Of a stretch of 47,536 bases of DNA, positions 1-6,328 are shown in pieces. The position numbers and the translations under genes are program-made. Position 1 is the first letter of the stretch; each line of letters opens with the position of its first letter. Source of the DNA: a virus; IMG/VR virus record IMGVR_UViG_3300036900_000144, positions 1 through 47,536 of that record; one strand, given 5' to 3'. Below the pieces are notes generated by a model. The model was not told the DNA's origin and did no database searches. It saw only the letters and a program-made list of their open reading frames with translations.

Positions 1-56
1 TGCTGCGCGAAGCGCTCGAGCGCTGGCTACAATCGCGTAAAGAGGCGGGCGAATGA
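1..56 (+). CDS. RHH-like small protein, C-terminal part (5' truncated)
   Basis: The reading frame from base 3 encodes the last 17 residues (LREALERWLQSRKEAGE) of the protein found complete at 46956-47111. Its start lies outside the window on the left. It overlaps the next small gene (ATGA at 53-56). Confidence 0.6.
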   Translation, partial: LREALERWLQSRKEAGE

Positions 57-130
57 TGCAGATTGTGGCAGGTGCGGTGACGGTGTGCTGGCTGGTGGCT
101 CTGGTGATGCTGCATCGGAGCGTGCGCTAA
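53..130 (+). CDS. 25-residue single-span membrane peptide
   Basis: ATG at 53 overlaps the upstream stop and the frame closes with TAA at 128-130. After a short start (MMQIVAGAVTVCW) the peptide is one hydrophobic stretch of about 16 residues ending in HRSVR, so it should span the membrane once with a basic tail inside. The same gene with one stop-codon change (TGA) is at 47108-47185, and conservation of the frame in both copies argues that it is translated. Function is unknown. Small phage membrane peptides of this shape include lysis and exclusion proteins, but nothing here decides. Confidence 0.45.
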   Translation: MMQIVAGAVTVCWLVALVMLHRSVR

Positions 131-195
131 TGTGGATTCTCGTCCGGCGGCTGCTGGCCCTGCTGATCCTGCAGCGCGTGCGGGGGCGGCGATGA
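130..195 (+). CDS. 21-residue basic membrane peptide
   Basis: The start codon overlaps the previous stop (TAATG at 128-132) and the TGA at 193-195 overlaps the ATG of the glycosyltransferase. The peptide is MWILVRRLLALLILQ followed by an arginine-rich tail. The second copy, 47185-47250, carries several silent or conservative changes, including two in consecutive arginine codons that keep arginine, which supports selection on the protein. It may act only in translational coupling of the downstream gene, because in both copies the next gene starts inside its stop codon. Confidence 0.4.
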   Translation: MWILVRRLLALLILQRVRGRR

Positions 196-896
196 CGCAG
201 CCGCGCGTGTGCGCCGTGATGCTCGTGGACGGCCGCCCGGAAATGGTAGCGCGGGCTATCCGCAGCTTCGAGGCGCAGACTTACCCGGTCGCGGACAGGC
301 TGCTGTTCCTCTACAACAGCGGCAGCCCGTTCCCCGAACCGGCATCCGATTCGCTGATTGCGATTCTGCGGCGGCCAAAGGACACCATCGGCGCAATGCG
401 AAACGCGGCTATCCGCGAAATCCCCAAGGGGTACGCCGATATCATCGTGCACTGGGACAGCGACGATTGGTCGGCGCCCGAGCGCATCGCCGAACAGGTG
501 GCGCTGCTGACGAATCCGACGAGGTGGCACACGGCACTGGAAGCGGTTGGCTATTCCGACATGTTGTTCTGGGACACGCGCACGAACGAAGCGTGGTTGT
601 ACACCGGCTCCCCGGCTTACATGTGCGGCACATCGCTCTGCTATTGGCGCGATACCTGGAAGCGCAAGCCGTTCCCGGCGGTGAACCAGGGGGAGGATAC
701 CGCCTGGCAGATGGGGCTGCAATCGCTCAGCGTGCGCAGTTTCAACGGCACGCAGGCGGTCGGCCATAATCTGCCACGTCCGCGCATGGTCTGCTCGATC
801 CACGGCGGCAATATCAGCAGCCATGTCGACCAGCGGTCACAGCAGTGGCGGCGCGTGCCCAAGTGGGATGAGTGGTGCCGGGGGGTGATGGCGTGA
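192..896 (+). CDS. Glycosyltransferase, GT-A / family 2 type
   Basis: The protein has 234 residues. It begins with the beta-strand and loop typical of GT-A enzymes (CAVMLVDGRPEMVARAIRSF, residues 7-26) and has a metal- and nucleotide-sugar-binding acidic motif HWDSDDW at residues 87-93. The later segment NQGEDTAW resembles the ED motif of family 2 transferases. I chose ATG 192, which overlaps the previous TGA, over the upstream in-frame ATG at 132 because the extra 20 residues are only the shadow of the membrane-peptide gene. It probably transfers a sugar to host surface glycan or to a phage product; acceptor unknown. It is the first of three glycosyltransferase-like genes in this block. The family is clear, the specificity is not. 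Confidence 0.8.
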   Translation: MTQPRVCAVMLVDGRPEMVARAIRSFEAQTYPVADRLLFLYNSGSPFPEPASDSLIAILRRPKDTIGAMRNAAIREIPKGYADIIVHWDSDDWSAPERIAEQVALLTNPTRWHTALEAVGYSDMLFWDTRTNEAWLYTGSPAYMCGTSLCYWRDTWKRKPFPAVNQGEDTAWQMGLQSLSVRSFNGTQAVGHNLPRPRMVCSIHGGNISSHVDQRSQQWRRVPKWDEWCRGVMA

Positions 897-979
897 CCCT
901 CGTCAATATCATGTGGCTCGTTATCGGTCTCTCCGTAGGTTGGATCATCGGCACGAAGATCAAGGCGAGGAAGCCGTGA
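893..979 (+). CDS. 28-residue single-span membrane peptide
   Basis: GTG at 893 overlaps the glycosyltransferase stop codon (GTGA), and TGA at 977-979 overlaps the GTG of the next gene. The peptide is one hydrophobic helix (VNIMWLVIGLSVGWIIG) followed by a basic tail KIKARKP. Placement between two glycosyltransferase-like genes with coupled starts argues that it is translated. Function unknown; anchoring or a phage membrane function are both possible. Confidence 0.45.
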   Translation: MTLVNIMWLVIGLSVGWIIGTKIKARKP

Positions 980-1647
980 GCGCCATCTGGTTCGCGATAC
1001 CAAGTGCCCGTCCCGCCGCCGAGGCCGATCCCGTCCTCGAGCGCTGGCAAGCGCAAGGCTACCGCGTGGCCGTGCTGCGCCAGGGCGAAGCCGTCAAGCA
1101 TACAGATGTGCATATCTCTACGCCAACGTACAAGGGCTGGGCCGCCTCGATCAATTACCTGTGCCGCTTCATCCTGGAGCGCGACGCGGAGACGCAGTTC
1201 ATAGTCTCGGGTGGGGACGATACGTTGCCCGATCCGGACCATACGGCGGAAGAGATCGCGCACGAAATTACGGAGCACTTCGGCGATACATTTTCAGTTA
1301 CTCAGCCGACCGGCGATCTCCGCGCCTGGCCGAATTCCCGCATCGACCACTTCGCCGGAAGCCCCTGGCTGGGCCGCGAATGGTGCCGGCGCATGTACGG
1401 CGGCGCCGGTCCCATGTTCGCCGGTTATCCGCATTGTTGGGCCGACGAAGAGCTCATGCAGGTGGCGATCAAGCTGGGCGTCTTCTGGCAGCGCCCGGAT
1501 CTGGTACACCGGCATGAGCACTTCCTGCGGGACAAGCGGCCGAAGCCCACCTACGCCGATATGATCGGGCGCGACTACGGCGACTCGCGGGCATTGTTCG
1601 AGCAGCGCCGGGCGGCCGGATGGCCGGGACATGAGCCGATAGCATGA
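976..1647 (+). CDS. Glycosyltransferase-like protein
   Basis: The protein has 223 residues from GTG 976, which overlaps the preceding stop codon. The N-terminus (AIWFAIPSARPAAEADPVLE) resembles phage proteins of the GT-A-like group. Residues 79-82 (GGDD), in the context FIVSGGDDTLPDP, are the likely nucleotide-sugar/metal motif. A later WADEELMQ segment, followed by HRHEHF, resembles the acidic and histidine positions of family 2 enzymes. There is no signal peptide or membrane span. It lies in an operon with the other glycosyltransferases and probably acts in the cytoplasm on a sugar-linked substrate; activity is inferred from motif pattern only. Confidence 0.65.
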   Translation: MSAIWFAIPSARPAAEADPVLERWQAQGYRVAVLRQGEAVKHTDVHISTPTYKGWAASINYLCRFILERDAETQFIVSGGDDTLPDPDHTAEEIAHEITEHFGDTFSVTQPTGDLRAWPNSRIDHFAGSPWLGREWCRRMYGGAGPMFAGYPHCWADEELMQVAIKLGVFWQRPDLVHRHEHFLRDKRPKPTYADMIGRDYGDSRALFEQRRAAGWPGHEPIA

Positions 1648-1657
1648 GGAGAAAATA

Positions 1658-1912
1658 ATGACGGATACGCAGATGATGACGCTGGCACTGAGCCTGATAA
1701 TCCCGCTGAGTATGTTGCTGTATTCCAATAACAGAATAAGCGAGGCAAAGGAAACCCTGCGTGCCGAAACGAGGGCATTAGGATCAGATCTGCGAACTGA
1801 GATGGCAGGACTCCGGGCCGAAATGGCCGCTGGATTTGCCCGCATCGAAACGTCCATCGAACGACTCGAAGCCAAGCTCGTGATTCATGAGCTGGAGCAT
1901 CACCGAAAATGA
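1658..1912 (+). CDS. Small membrane-anchored coiled-coil protein
   Basis: The protein has 84 residues and follows a clear ribosome-binding site (GAGGAG before ATG 1658). Residues 5-23 form one hydrophobic span. The rest is a highly charged helix with heptad spacing (about residues 30-75: RAETRALGSDLRTEMAGLRA and so on). A protein of the same architecture is at 46352-46588, on the other side of the circular junction, so the two may be paralogues. Such proteins are common in phages and uncharacterised; roles in lysis (holin or spanin-like) or exclusion are only possibilities. Confidence 0.65.
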   Translation: MTDTQMMTLALSLIIPLSMLLYSNNRISEAKETLRAETRALGSDLRTEMAGLRAEMAAGFARIETSIERLEAKLVIHELEHHRK

Positions 1913-2027
1913 TCGCCCGGTCGGATAACAGCACTTATCATGCATTCGATTGTGGCTATTTTGCACAACTGTGCACTATCCGGCATGGGCATAGGAGGCT
2001 TCGGATGGGAGGCGTAAGTACTATCTT

Positions 2028-2432
2028 ATGAATAGTATACCTGATCCGGTACAATCCAAGCCGTGGGAATTTACGTGCCCGGACGGCTGGCAAGTCATAC
2101 CGTACCCAGGTGCGGTGGTTGGCAGTTTTGCCTTGCGGGAAAAAGGCGGCGGGTTGCGCGTAATCGTCGATTGTGAGGCTAAATCTGACGGCCACCACTG
2201 GCTGCATGTAAGCGTTTCGAGAAAGAACTGGACTCCCAGCCATGCTGATATGGCGCGCGTGAAGGCGGATTTTATCGGCAACCGATATGCTTATGCGGTG
2301 TGGCCACCGGCCGAGAAATACGTCAACCTGCACCCGTACTGCCTGCACCTGTGGGCGCGCTGGGACGATACCGATGGCCGCGTGCTGCCCGAGTTCAGCG
2401 CCGTGCTGCCGGGGATCGGGAAATCAATATGA
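2028..2432 (+). CDS. Conserved phage-type protein resembling DUF7694
   Basis: The protein has 134 residues and is soluble, with no signal peptide. The central and C-terminal part carries the pattern I associate with DUF7694: a WLHVSVSRKN strand, an ADMARVKADFIGNRYAYAV helix, then a PPAEKYVNLHPYCLHLWAR segment. No ribosome-binding site sits at normal distance: GGGAGG is 16 bases upstream of ATG 2028, so the start is uncertain. Its stop overlaps the start of the FkbM fusion gene. Function is unknown. Confidence 0.6.
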   Translation: MNSIPDPVQSKPWEFTCPDGWQVIPYPGAVVGSFALREKGGGLRVIVDCEAKSDGHHWLHVSVSRKNWTPSHADMARVKADFIGNRYAYAVWPPAEKYVNLHPYCLHLWARWDDTDGRVLPEFSAVLPGIGKSI

Positions 2433-3307
2433 ACTGTAGTTATTGCGACGAACCGCTCACGCTTGGCGAAGAGTCCGGCCCGGTGCCCGGCGTCCATCGC
2501 GAGTGCGCGATCCGCATGGTGATCGGTTCAGTGGCCCATCAGGAAAAGCGGTGCTCGTGTTATTGCAGCGAATCGGACGAAGGCGATCCGCCAGGCGTAA
2601 CAACGCGCGAAGCCGCTCGCCTCGCCGCCGCGGCGTTCCAGCAGCGCAGCATCAGTTCCGGCTTGCTCATCGCGAACAGCTCGCAAAGGATTGGCCGAAC
2701 TGTGGCAAATGAGCCCGTTCGCAACTACTCCCAAGGCAACGAGCAGCGGGCCATCCTGGCCGCCGTGGCGCACATCGAGCACGGCCGCTTCCTCGATATC
2801 GGCGCCGCCCATCCGACCGACATGAGCAACACGCGCGCCCTGTTCGAGGCAGGCTGGTCCGGGGTGCTGATCGAGCCTTCGCCTTACGGCATGGCCGCCC
2901 TGATTGCGGAGTACGCCGATTGGCCGAACATCACCCTGGTGTCGGCGGCCGTGGGCACCGAAGATATCTTCGCCACATTGCACGTTACGCCCGATATGGT
3001 GTCCACCATTGACGCCGAGAGCCGCGAGAAGTGGGCTACCGCCGGGTGGCTCGGTAAAGTCCAGGTGCGGCTGATCACCCTGGAGCAGATTACGTGCGCC
3101 TTCGGGCACTTCGATGTGGTCTCGATCGATGCGGAAGGCGTCAGCGCGGAGCTTTGCCGGCGGATGCTGGAGGCGGGCTGGGAGCCGCGCGTGTTCTGCG
3201 TCGAGGCTGACGGGAGAACCCACGAACTGGCTATGGTGGCCACCGGGCGCGGGTATGTGGTGACTTACGCGAGCGCGGAGAATGTTGTGTTTGTGAGGGG
3301 GAAATGA
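2429..3307 (+). CDS. Zinc-ribbon / FkbM-type methyltransferase fusion
   Basis: The protein has 292 residues from ATG 2429, overlapping the previous stop. Residues 3-46 hold paired cysteines and a histidine (CSYC, VHREC, CSCYC) forming a probable zinc site. The next stretch (EGDPPGVTTREAARLAAAAF) resembles small stand-alone phage zinc proteins. From about residue 105 there is an FkbM-type SAM-dependent methyltransferase: motif I FLDIGA at 121-126, acidic IEPSPYG at 148-154, and SIDAEG at 232-237. FkbM enzymes O-methylate sugars or small molecules, which fits the neighbouring glycosyltransferases. The fusion with a zinc module is unusual. Methyltransferase fold is confident; substrate unknown. 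Confidence 0.75.
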   Translation: MNCSYCDEPLTLGEESGPVPGVHRECAIRMVIGSVAHQEKRCSCYCSESDEGDPPGVTTREAARLAAAAFQQRSISSGLLIANSSQRIGRTVANEPVRNYSQGNEQRAILAAVAHIEHGRFLDIGAAHPTDMSNTRALFEAGWSGVLIEPSPYGMAALIAEYADWPNITLVSAAVGTEDIFATLHVTPDMVSTIDAESREKWATAGWLGKVQVRLITLEQITCAFGHFDVVSIDAEGVSAELCRRMLEAGWEPRVFCVEADGRTHELAMVATGRGYVVTYASAENVVFVRGK

Positions 3308-3918
3308 CTCCGATTAAAAACATAATCGGCCACAGGTTTGGAAGGCTCATTGTCGTTCGCCAGACTGACGAAAGAATGGATCGGGCCGTGGTTTGGGAAT
3401 GCCGCTGTGACTGCGGTCGATCCTGCTATCGGTCCCGCCGCAATCTCCGAAACGGTGGAACGACAAGCTGCGGATGCAAAAGAGCCGAAGTTTTGTACTC
3501 CGGGACGCCCACGCATGGGTTAAGTAACTCTCGCACCTATCGCTGCTGGCGTAGCATGAAAAGCCGGTGCATTAATCCTAGCCTCAAGCAATATCCGGAT
3601 TACGGGGGCAGGGGCATTGCGGTGCATCCCCGGTGGCTTTCCTTTATTGAATTTCTTGCAGACATGGGGGAGTGCCCGCCCGGCATGGAACTCGACCGTA
3701 TCGATGTCAACGGTAATTATGAGCCGGGCAATGTCAGGTGGGCGTCCGAAAGTACTCAGCAAAATAATCGCAGAGATAATATCGTCATTACGATAGATGG
3801 AATCGCGCAAACGCTATCGCAATGGGCAAGGCAAAACGGGATCAAGCCACGAACCGCCAATGAACGAGTAAGGCGAGGCTGGGACCCTCGTAAGGCTGTC
3901 ACTGAGGCGATCAAGTGA
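3304..3918 (+). CDS. HNH-type endonuclease (probable homing nuclease)
   Basis: The protein has 204 residues and starts in an ATGA overlap. The N-terminal part has a cysteine-rich zinc module (WECRCDCGRS, then TSCGC). The middle carries the conserved signature of phage HNH/AP2-like nucleases: TYRCWRSMKSRCINP, YPDYGGRGIAVHPRW, then ELDRIDVNGNYEPGNVRWA, where the DRID and N residues would form the active-site region. The C-terminal 50 residues (TLSQWARQNGIKPRTANERV) look like a DNA-binding helix-turn-helix. Its position between an FkbM gene and a glycosyltransferase gene, keeping both overlaps intact, suggests a mobile nuclease settled in the cargo operon. Confidence 0.8.
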   Translation: MTPIKNIIGHRFGRLIVVRQTDERMDRAVVWECRCDCGRSCYRSRRNLRNGGTTSCGCKRAEVLYSGTPTHGLSNSRTYRCWRSMKSRCINPSLKQYPDYGGRGIAVHPRWLSFIEFLADMGECPPGMELDRIDVNGNYEPGNVRWASESTQQNNRRDNIVITIDGIAQTLSQWARQNGIKPRTANERVRRGWDPRKAVTEAIK

Positions 3919-4853
3919 CTATTGTGGGGTTGATGCCTTGTCGCAATGAAGACTGGGTAATTGGGTTGACTGCCAGAGCCGCGCTGCTCTGGCTGGACAA
4001 GTTAGTAATTCTGAATCACGCGAGCACCGACGGCACCGCCATGTTGATCGGCGAACTAATGCAGGAATATCCGGGGCGCATCGCGGAGCTATTCAGCCAC
4101 GATCGCACCTGGGACGAAATGACGCACCGCACCTGGATGCTGACCGAGGCGCGGCAGCTCGGGGCCACGCATGTGGCGATTCTGGACGCCGATGAACTGC
4201 TGACCGGCAACTTGCCCGATTGGTTTAACGCGTACGCGCAATACTGCGGACGCTTCGGCATCCGCGAGCATCCTGACATGCCGCCTCACTCTATGCTCGA
4301 ATTACCGCAGATCTGCCTCCGCGGCGACATCGACCGGATGCACGCGAACGGCGTATGGGCCGAGCAGCACACGCCCGTAGTCTTCGCCGACGATCCGCTG
4401 CTGAAGTGGGCCAACGCGCCGGACGGCTACGCGCATCACCACCGCACGCCGAGCGGACGGCCGCTGCAGCCGTTCCGGCCGGTGCGCCGCAGCGAGGGCG
4501 GGCTGATGCACCTGCAATTCCTCGATGACCGGCGATTGCGGGCGAAGCAAGCACTCTACAAGCTCCAGGAGGTGCTGCGATGGCCGGGGCGGAACACGGC
4601 TGCCGAAATCAACCGCCAGTACGGGTATGCGGTCTACGGCTACGATGTCAGCAAGATACTCGGCGCGGCGGCGCTGGCAGCGCAGCACAGGTACGCCGAG
4701 GTGCCCGCTGCATGGTGGGAGCCGTACCGCGCCCTGCTGCGGCACTTACACCCGGAGGCCGAACCGTGGCAGTTGGCCGAATGCCGGAAGCTATGGGCCG
4801 AGCACGGGGCGGGGAAGTTTGCGGGCCTGGATTTATTTGGAGTCGTGGGATGA
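3915..4853 (+). CDS. Glycosyltransferase family 2-like protein
   Basis: The protein has 312 residues from GTG 3915 (GTGA overlap). The N-terminus IVGLMPCRNEDWVIG is the classical start of family 2 enzymes, followed by a DKLVILNHASTDGT strand and the metal-binding DAD motif at residues 91-93 (VAILDADEL). Histidine-rich YAHHHRTP near residue 180 and MHLQF further on are typical of the PF13704-like subgroup. The C-terminal 90 residues are helical and unassigned. It is the third glycosyltransferase-like gene of the cargo operon and likely glycosylates surface polysaccharide or a phage component. Confidence 0.8.
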   Translation: MTIVGLMPCRNEDWVIGLTARAALLWLDKLVILNHASTDGTAMLIGELMQEYPGRIAELFSHDRTWDEMTHRTWMLTEARQLGATHVAILDADELLTGNLPDWFNAYAQYCGRFGIREHPDMPPHSMLELPQICLRGDIDRMHANGVWAEQHTPVVFADDPLLKWANAPDGYAHHHRTPSGRPLQPFRPVRRSEGGLMHLQFLDDRRLRAKQALYKLQEVLRWPGRNTAAEINRQYGYAVYGYDVSKILGAAALAAQHRYAEVPAAWWEPYRALLRHLHPEAEPWQLAECRKLWAEHGAGKFAGLDLFGVVG

Positions 4854-4877
4854 AAAATAACATTACAATTGATTTGC

Positions 4878-5087
4878 ATGATTTATAAACTCGTGCGCGG
4901 CCCGAACCTTCGCACCCTGGAGTACAACGTACAGGAAACCTGCGGCCAGGGGTGGCAGCCGACCGGCGGGCCCACTTATTCCGCTGCCTCGAACGAATGG
5001 ACGCAGGCGGTATGGCGGGCGGGCGCGCCGCCGGAGCCGGATAAACTCAAACTCAAGGAGAAGCATGAGCCTGACAGACGAAGATAA
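4878..5087 (+). CDS. DUF1737-type small protein
   Basis: The protein has 69 residues. The start MIYKLVRGPNLRTLEYNV and the following GWQPTGGPTY segment match the DUF1737 pattern, a short fold that aligns a YKLV strand with a GWQP-GGP turn. The TACAAT at 4864-4869 is 8 bases before ATG 4878, so translation could be leaderless; no good ribosome-binding site is seen. The gene overlaps the following coiled-coil gene by 23 bases. Function is unknown. Confidence 0.65.
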   Translation: MIYKLVRGPNLRTLEYNVQETCGQGWQPTGGPTYSAASNEWTQAVWRAGAPPEPDKLKLKEKHEPDRRR

Positions 5088-5334
5088 GAAGTGGATTACC
5101 GAGACTCTCGCAGCGATGGAAGCCACGCTTAACAAGAACTTGGAAGCGATGGAAACCACGTTTAACGAGAATTTGGAGGCGATGGAAACGAAGCTGCTGA
5201 CCGCCTTCCAGAAGTGGGCATCGCCTGCCGAGGCGCGCGCGAATGCAATCAAGAGCGCGCTCAAAGCCATCGACGCGGAAATCGAGTACCACGAAGACCG
5301 CATCAAGAAATTGGAGAATCCCCCGGCAGCATAG
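5065..5334 (+). CDS. Small coiled-coil protein
   Basis: The protein has 89 residues and follows an AAGGAGAAGC ribosome-binding site. After MSLTDEDKKWITETLAAM it contains two near-identical heptad blocks (LNKNLEAMETT and FNENLEAMET), then a helical charged C-terminus (IEYHEDRIKKLENPP). It has no membrane span. The internal duplication suggests a parallel coiled coil. Its role is not known. Confidence 0.6.
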   Translation: MSLTDEDKKWITETLAAMEATLNKNLEAMETTFNENLEAMETKLLTAFQKWASPAEARANAIKSALKAIDAEIEYHEDRIKKLENPPAA

Positions 5335-5345
5335 AAAGGACCCAC

Positions 5346-5549
5346 ATGACTTGGAGAGTTGGCCACAAGGTGCCCATCAACGTGTACGAGGGAGACCGGC
5401 CGGTGTGCCAGTGCCAGACTGCGGAACACGCGCGGCGAATCGTCGAGGCAATGAACGCCTGGAATGCAAGCCATGAACCGCCGGAGCCGGATAAGACAAA
5501 AGGGCCGCCTGTACACAGAGGGGATTTAGACACTTGGGTGAAGGGATAG
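5346..5549 (+). CDS. Small conserved phage protein, unknown
   Basis: The protein has 67 residues from ATG 5346, preceded by GAAAGGA at suitable distance. The pattern WRVGHKVPINVYEGDRPVCQ, followed by C-TAEHARRIVEAMN, is a short beta hairpin and helix that I have seen in many phage proteins without assigned function. The tail is acidic and probably disordered. The longer upstream in-frame extension overlaps the previous gene and is rejected. Confidence 0.6.
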   Translation: MTWRVGHKVPINVYEGDRPVCQCQTAEHARRIVEAMNAWNASHEPPEPDKTKGPPVHRGDLDTWVKG

Positions 5550-5576
5550 GCTGAAATTGAAGGAGGGAAAGCGAAC

Positions 5577-5933
5577 ATGATCGTCGAAACGCTGGATTGC
5601 AAGCAATCCTCAAACCTGCGCTGGGCCCGCTATGACCCGGCCACCAAGATCCTGGAAATAGATTTCAAAAACAAATCGGGCGAGCACACGAGCACCTACG
5701 CATACGACAATTTCCCGCCTGACGGCTGGACCGCCCTGCAGGCTTCCCCGAATCCCGGGCGCTTCTTCGCCTTCCACATTCGCAACGCCTTCAAAGGTCG
5801 CAGGCTGGACGCGCCGCCCGCCGTCCGTGCGGTCTTCGCTTCCGGTAATTCTCCCTCAAAACCGGGAGTAAAACAGGAAGCGCCGGAACATTTACAGGAC
5901 TCATTGTTTGCTATCGCATCGCCTAAGGCGTAG
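5577..5933 (+). CDS. KTSC-domain protein
   Basis: The protein has 118 residues after a strong GAAGGAGG ribosome-binding site. Residues 9-70 match the KTSC domain: SSNLRWARYDPATKILEIDF, then YAYDNFPPDGWTALQAS, and FFAFHIRNAF. The signature is usually K-T-S-C-like at the start but is CKQSSNL here. The last 45 residues are proline- and charge-rich and likely disordered. KTSC domains are found next to RNA- or nucleic-acid-linked proteins, and their role is unproven. The stop codon overlaps the -10 of the probable head-operon promoter. Confidence 0.75.
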   Translation: MIVETLDCKQSSNLRWARYDPATKILEIDFKNKSGEHTSTYAYDNFPPDGWTALQASPNPGRFFAFHIRNAFKGRRLDAPPAVRAVFASGNSPSKPGVKQEAPEHLQDSLFAIASPKA

Positions 5934-5936
5934 CAT
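5908..5936 (+). promoter_or_regulatory. Putative promoter of head operon (TTGCTA-17-TAGCAT)
   Basis: A -35 hexamer TTGCTA (5908-5913) lies 17 bases from TAGCAT (5931-5936). The -35 and next five bases (TTGCTATCGCA) are the same as in the promoter at 35678. A short leader with GGGGGAAG gives a ribosome-binding site for ATG 5954. The spacer contains an inverted CGCCTAAGGCG element. Confidence 0.4.
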
Positions 5937-5953
5937 TACCGCAGGGGGAAGCA

Positions 5954-6322
5954 ATGCCCACACCCAAAGTACTTGACCCGAAATCGCTGCTCGGCAATCC
6001 GCTGCGCACCGCGCCCGCGCCCGGTAAATCGAGCGCCGTGCCGTTGAATCTCGACGAAGCCATGAACCGTTCGCCGCTGCCCGGCGGGATTCCGTATCCG
6101 TACGACCAGAGCGCCCACCTGATTGACCCGTCGAAGATCCTGGCCAACGAGCAGGCTAATCTCGACTACCGCGGCGTGGTGCTGCCGTTCATGAATTACA
6201 TGAGCTGCAATAACCTGCGGCGCCCGGATACCGATAAGCTGCAGACCTATGCCACGACCTCGGAAGTCACCTTCGAGTACGATGGCGTGGTCTACAAGCA
6301 CGGCGGCTACGTTCCCGGATAG
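5954..6322 (+). CDS. Unknown protein preceding portal
   Basis: The protein has 122 residues. The proline-rich N-terminus (KVLDPKSLLGNPLRTAPAPG) is probably disordered. The second half (NEQANLDYRGVVLPFMNYM ... TTSEVTFEYDGVVYKHGGY) looks like a small beta fold. It sits 6 bases before the portal gene behind a likely promoter, so a head-assembly role is plausible, but I recognise no family. Confidence 0.6.
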   Translation: MPTPKVLDPKSLLGNPLRTAPAPGKSSAVPLNLDEAMNRSPLPGGIPYPYDQSAHLIDPSKILANEQANLDYRGVVLPFMNYMSCNNLRRPDTDKLQTYATTSEVTFEYDGVVYKHGGYVPG

Positions 6323-6328
6323 GCGCCC

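Larger units (their letters stand above)
1..190. repeat. Left copy of imperfect terminal direct repeat
   Basis: Bases 1-126 are identical to 47056-47181. The following 64 bases differ at about six positions (127, 129, three between 142 and 145, and one near 176) before the sequences part completely near 190. The repeat covers the end of a 51-residue RHH-like gene and two tiny membrane-peptide genes. Beyond it, the left copy leads into a glycosyltransferase and the right copy into a YkgJ-type gene. An exact stretch of 126 bp beginning at base 1 is what an assembler using 127-mers would leave at a graph branch, so this may mark the circular junction plus a strain variant. Confidence 0.9.

Noticed and set aside
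1940-2017. 25-residue frame between 1912 and 2028
   Set aside because: No ribosome-binding site and no clear hydrophobic or other pattern; region 1913-2027 is left as intergenic.
2528-3223. Reverse-strand frame of 231 residues opposite the FkbM gene
   Set aside because: Shadow; the + strand carries recognised motifs.
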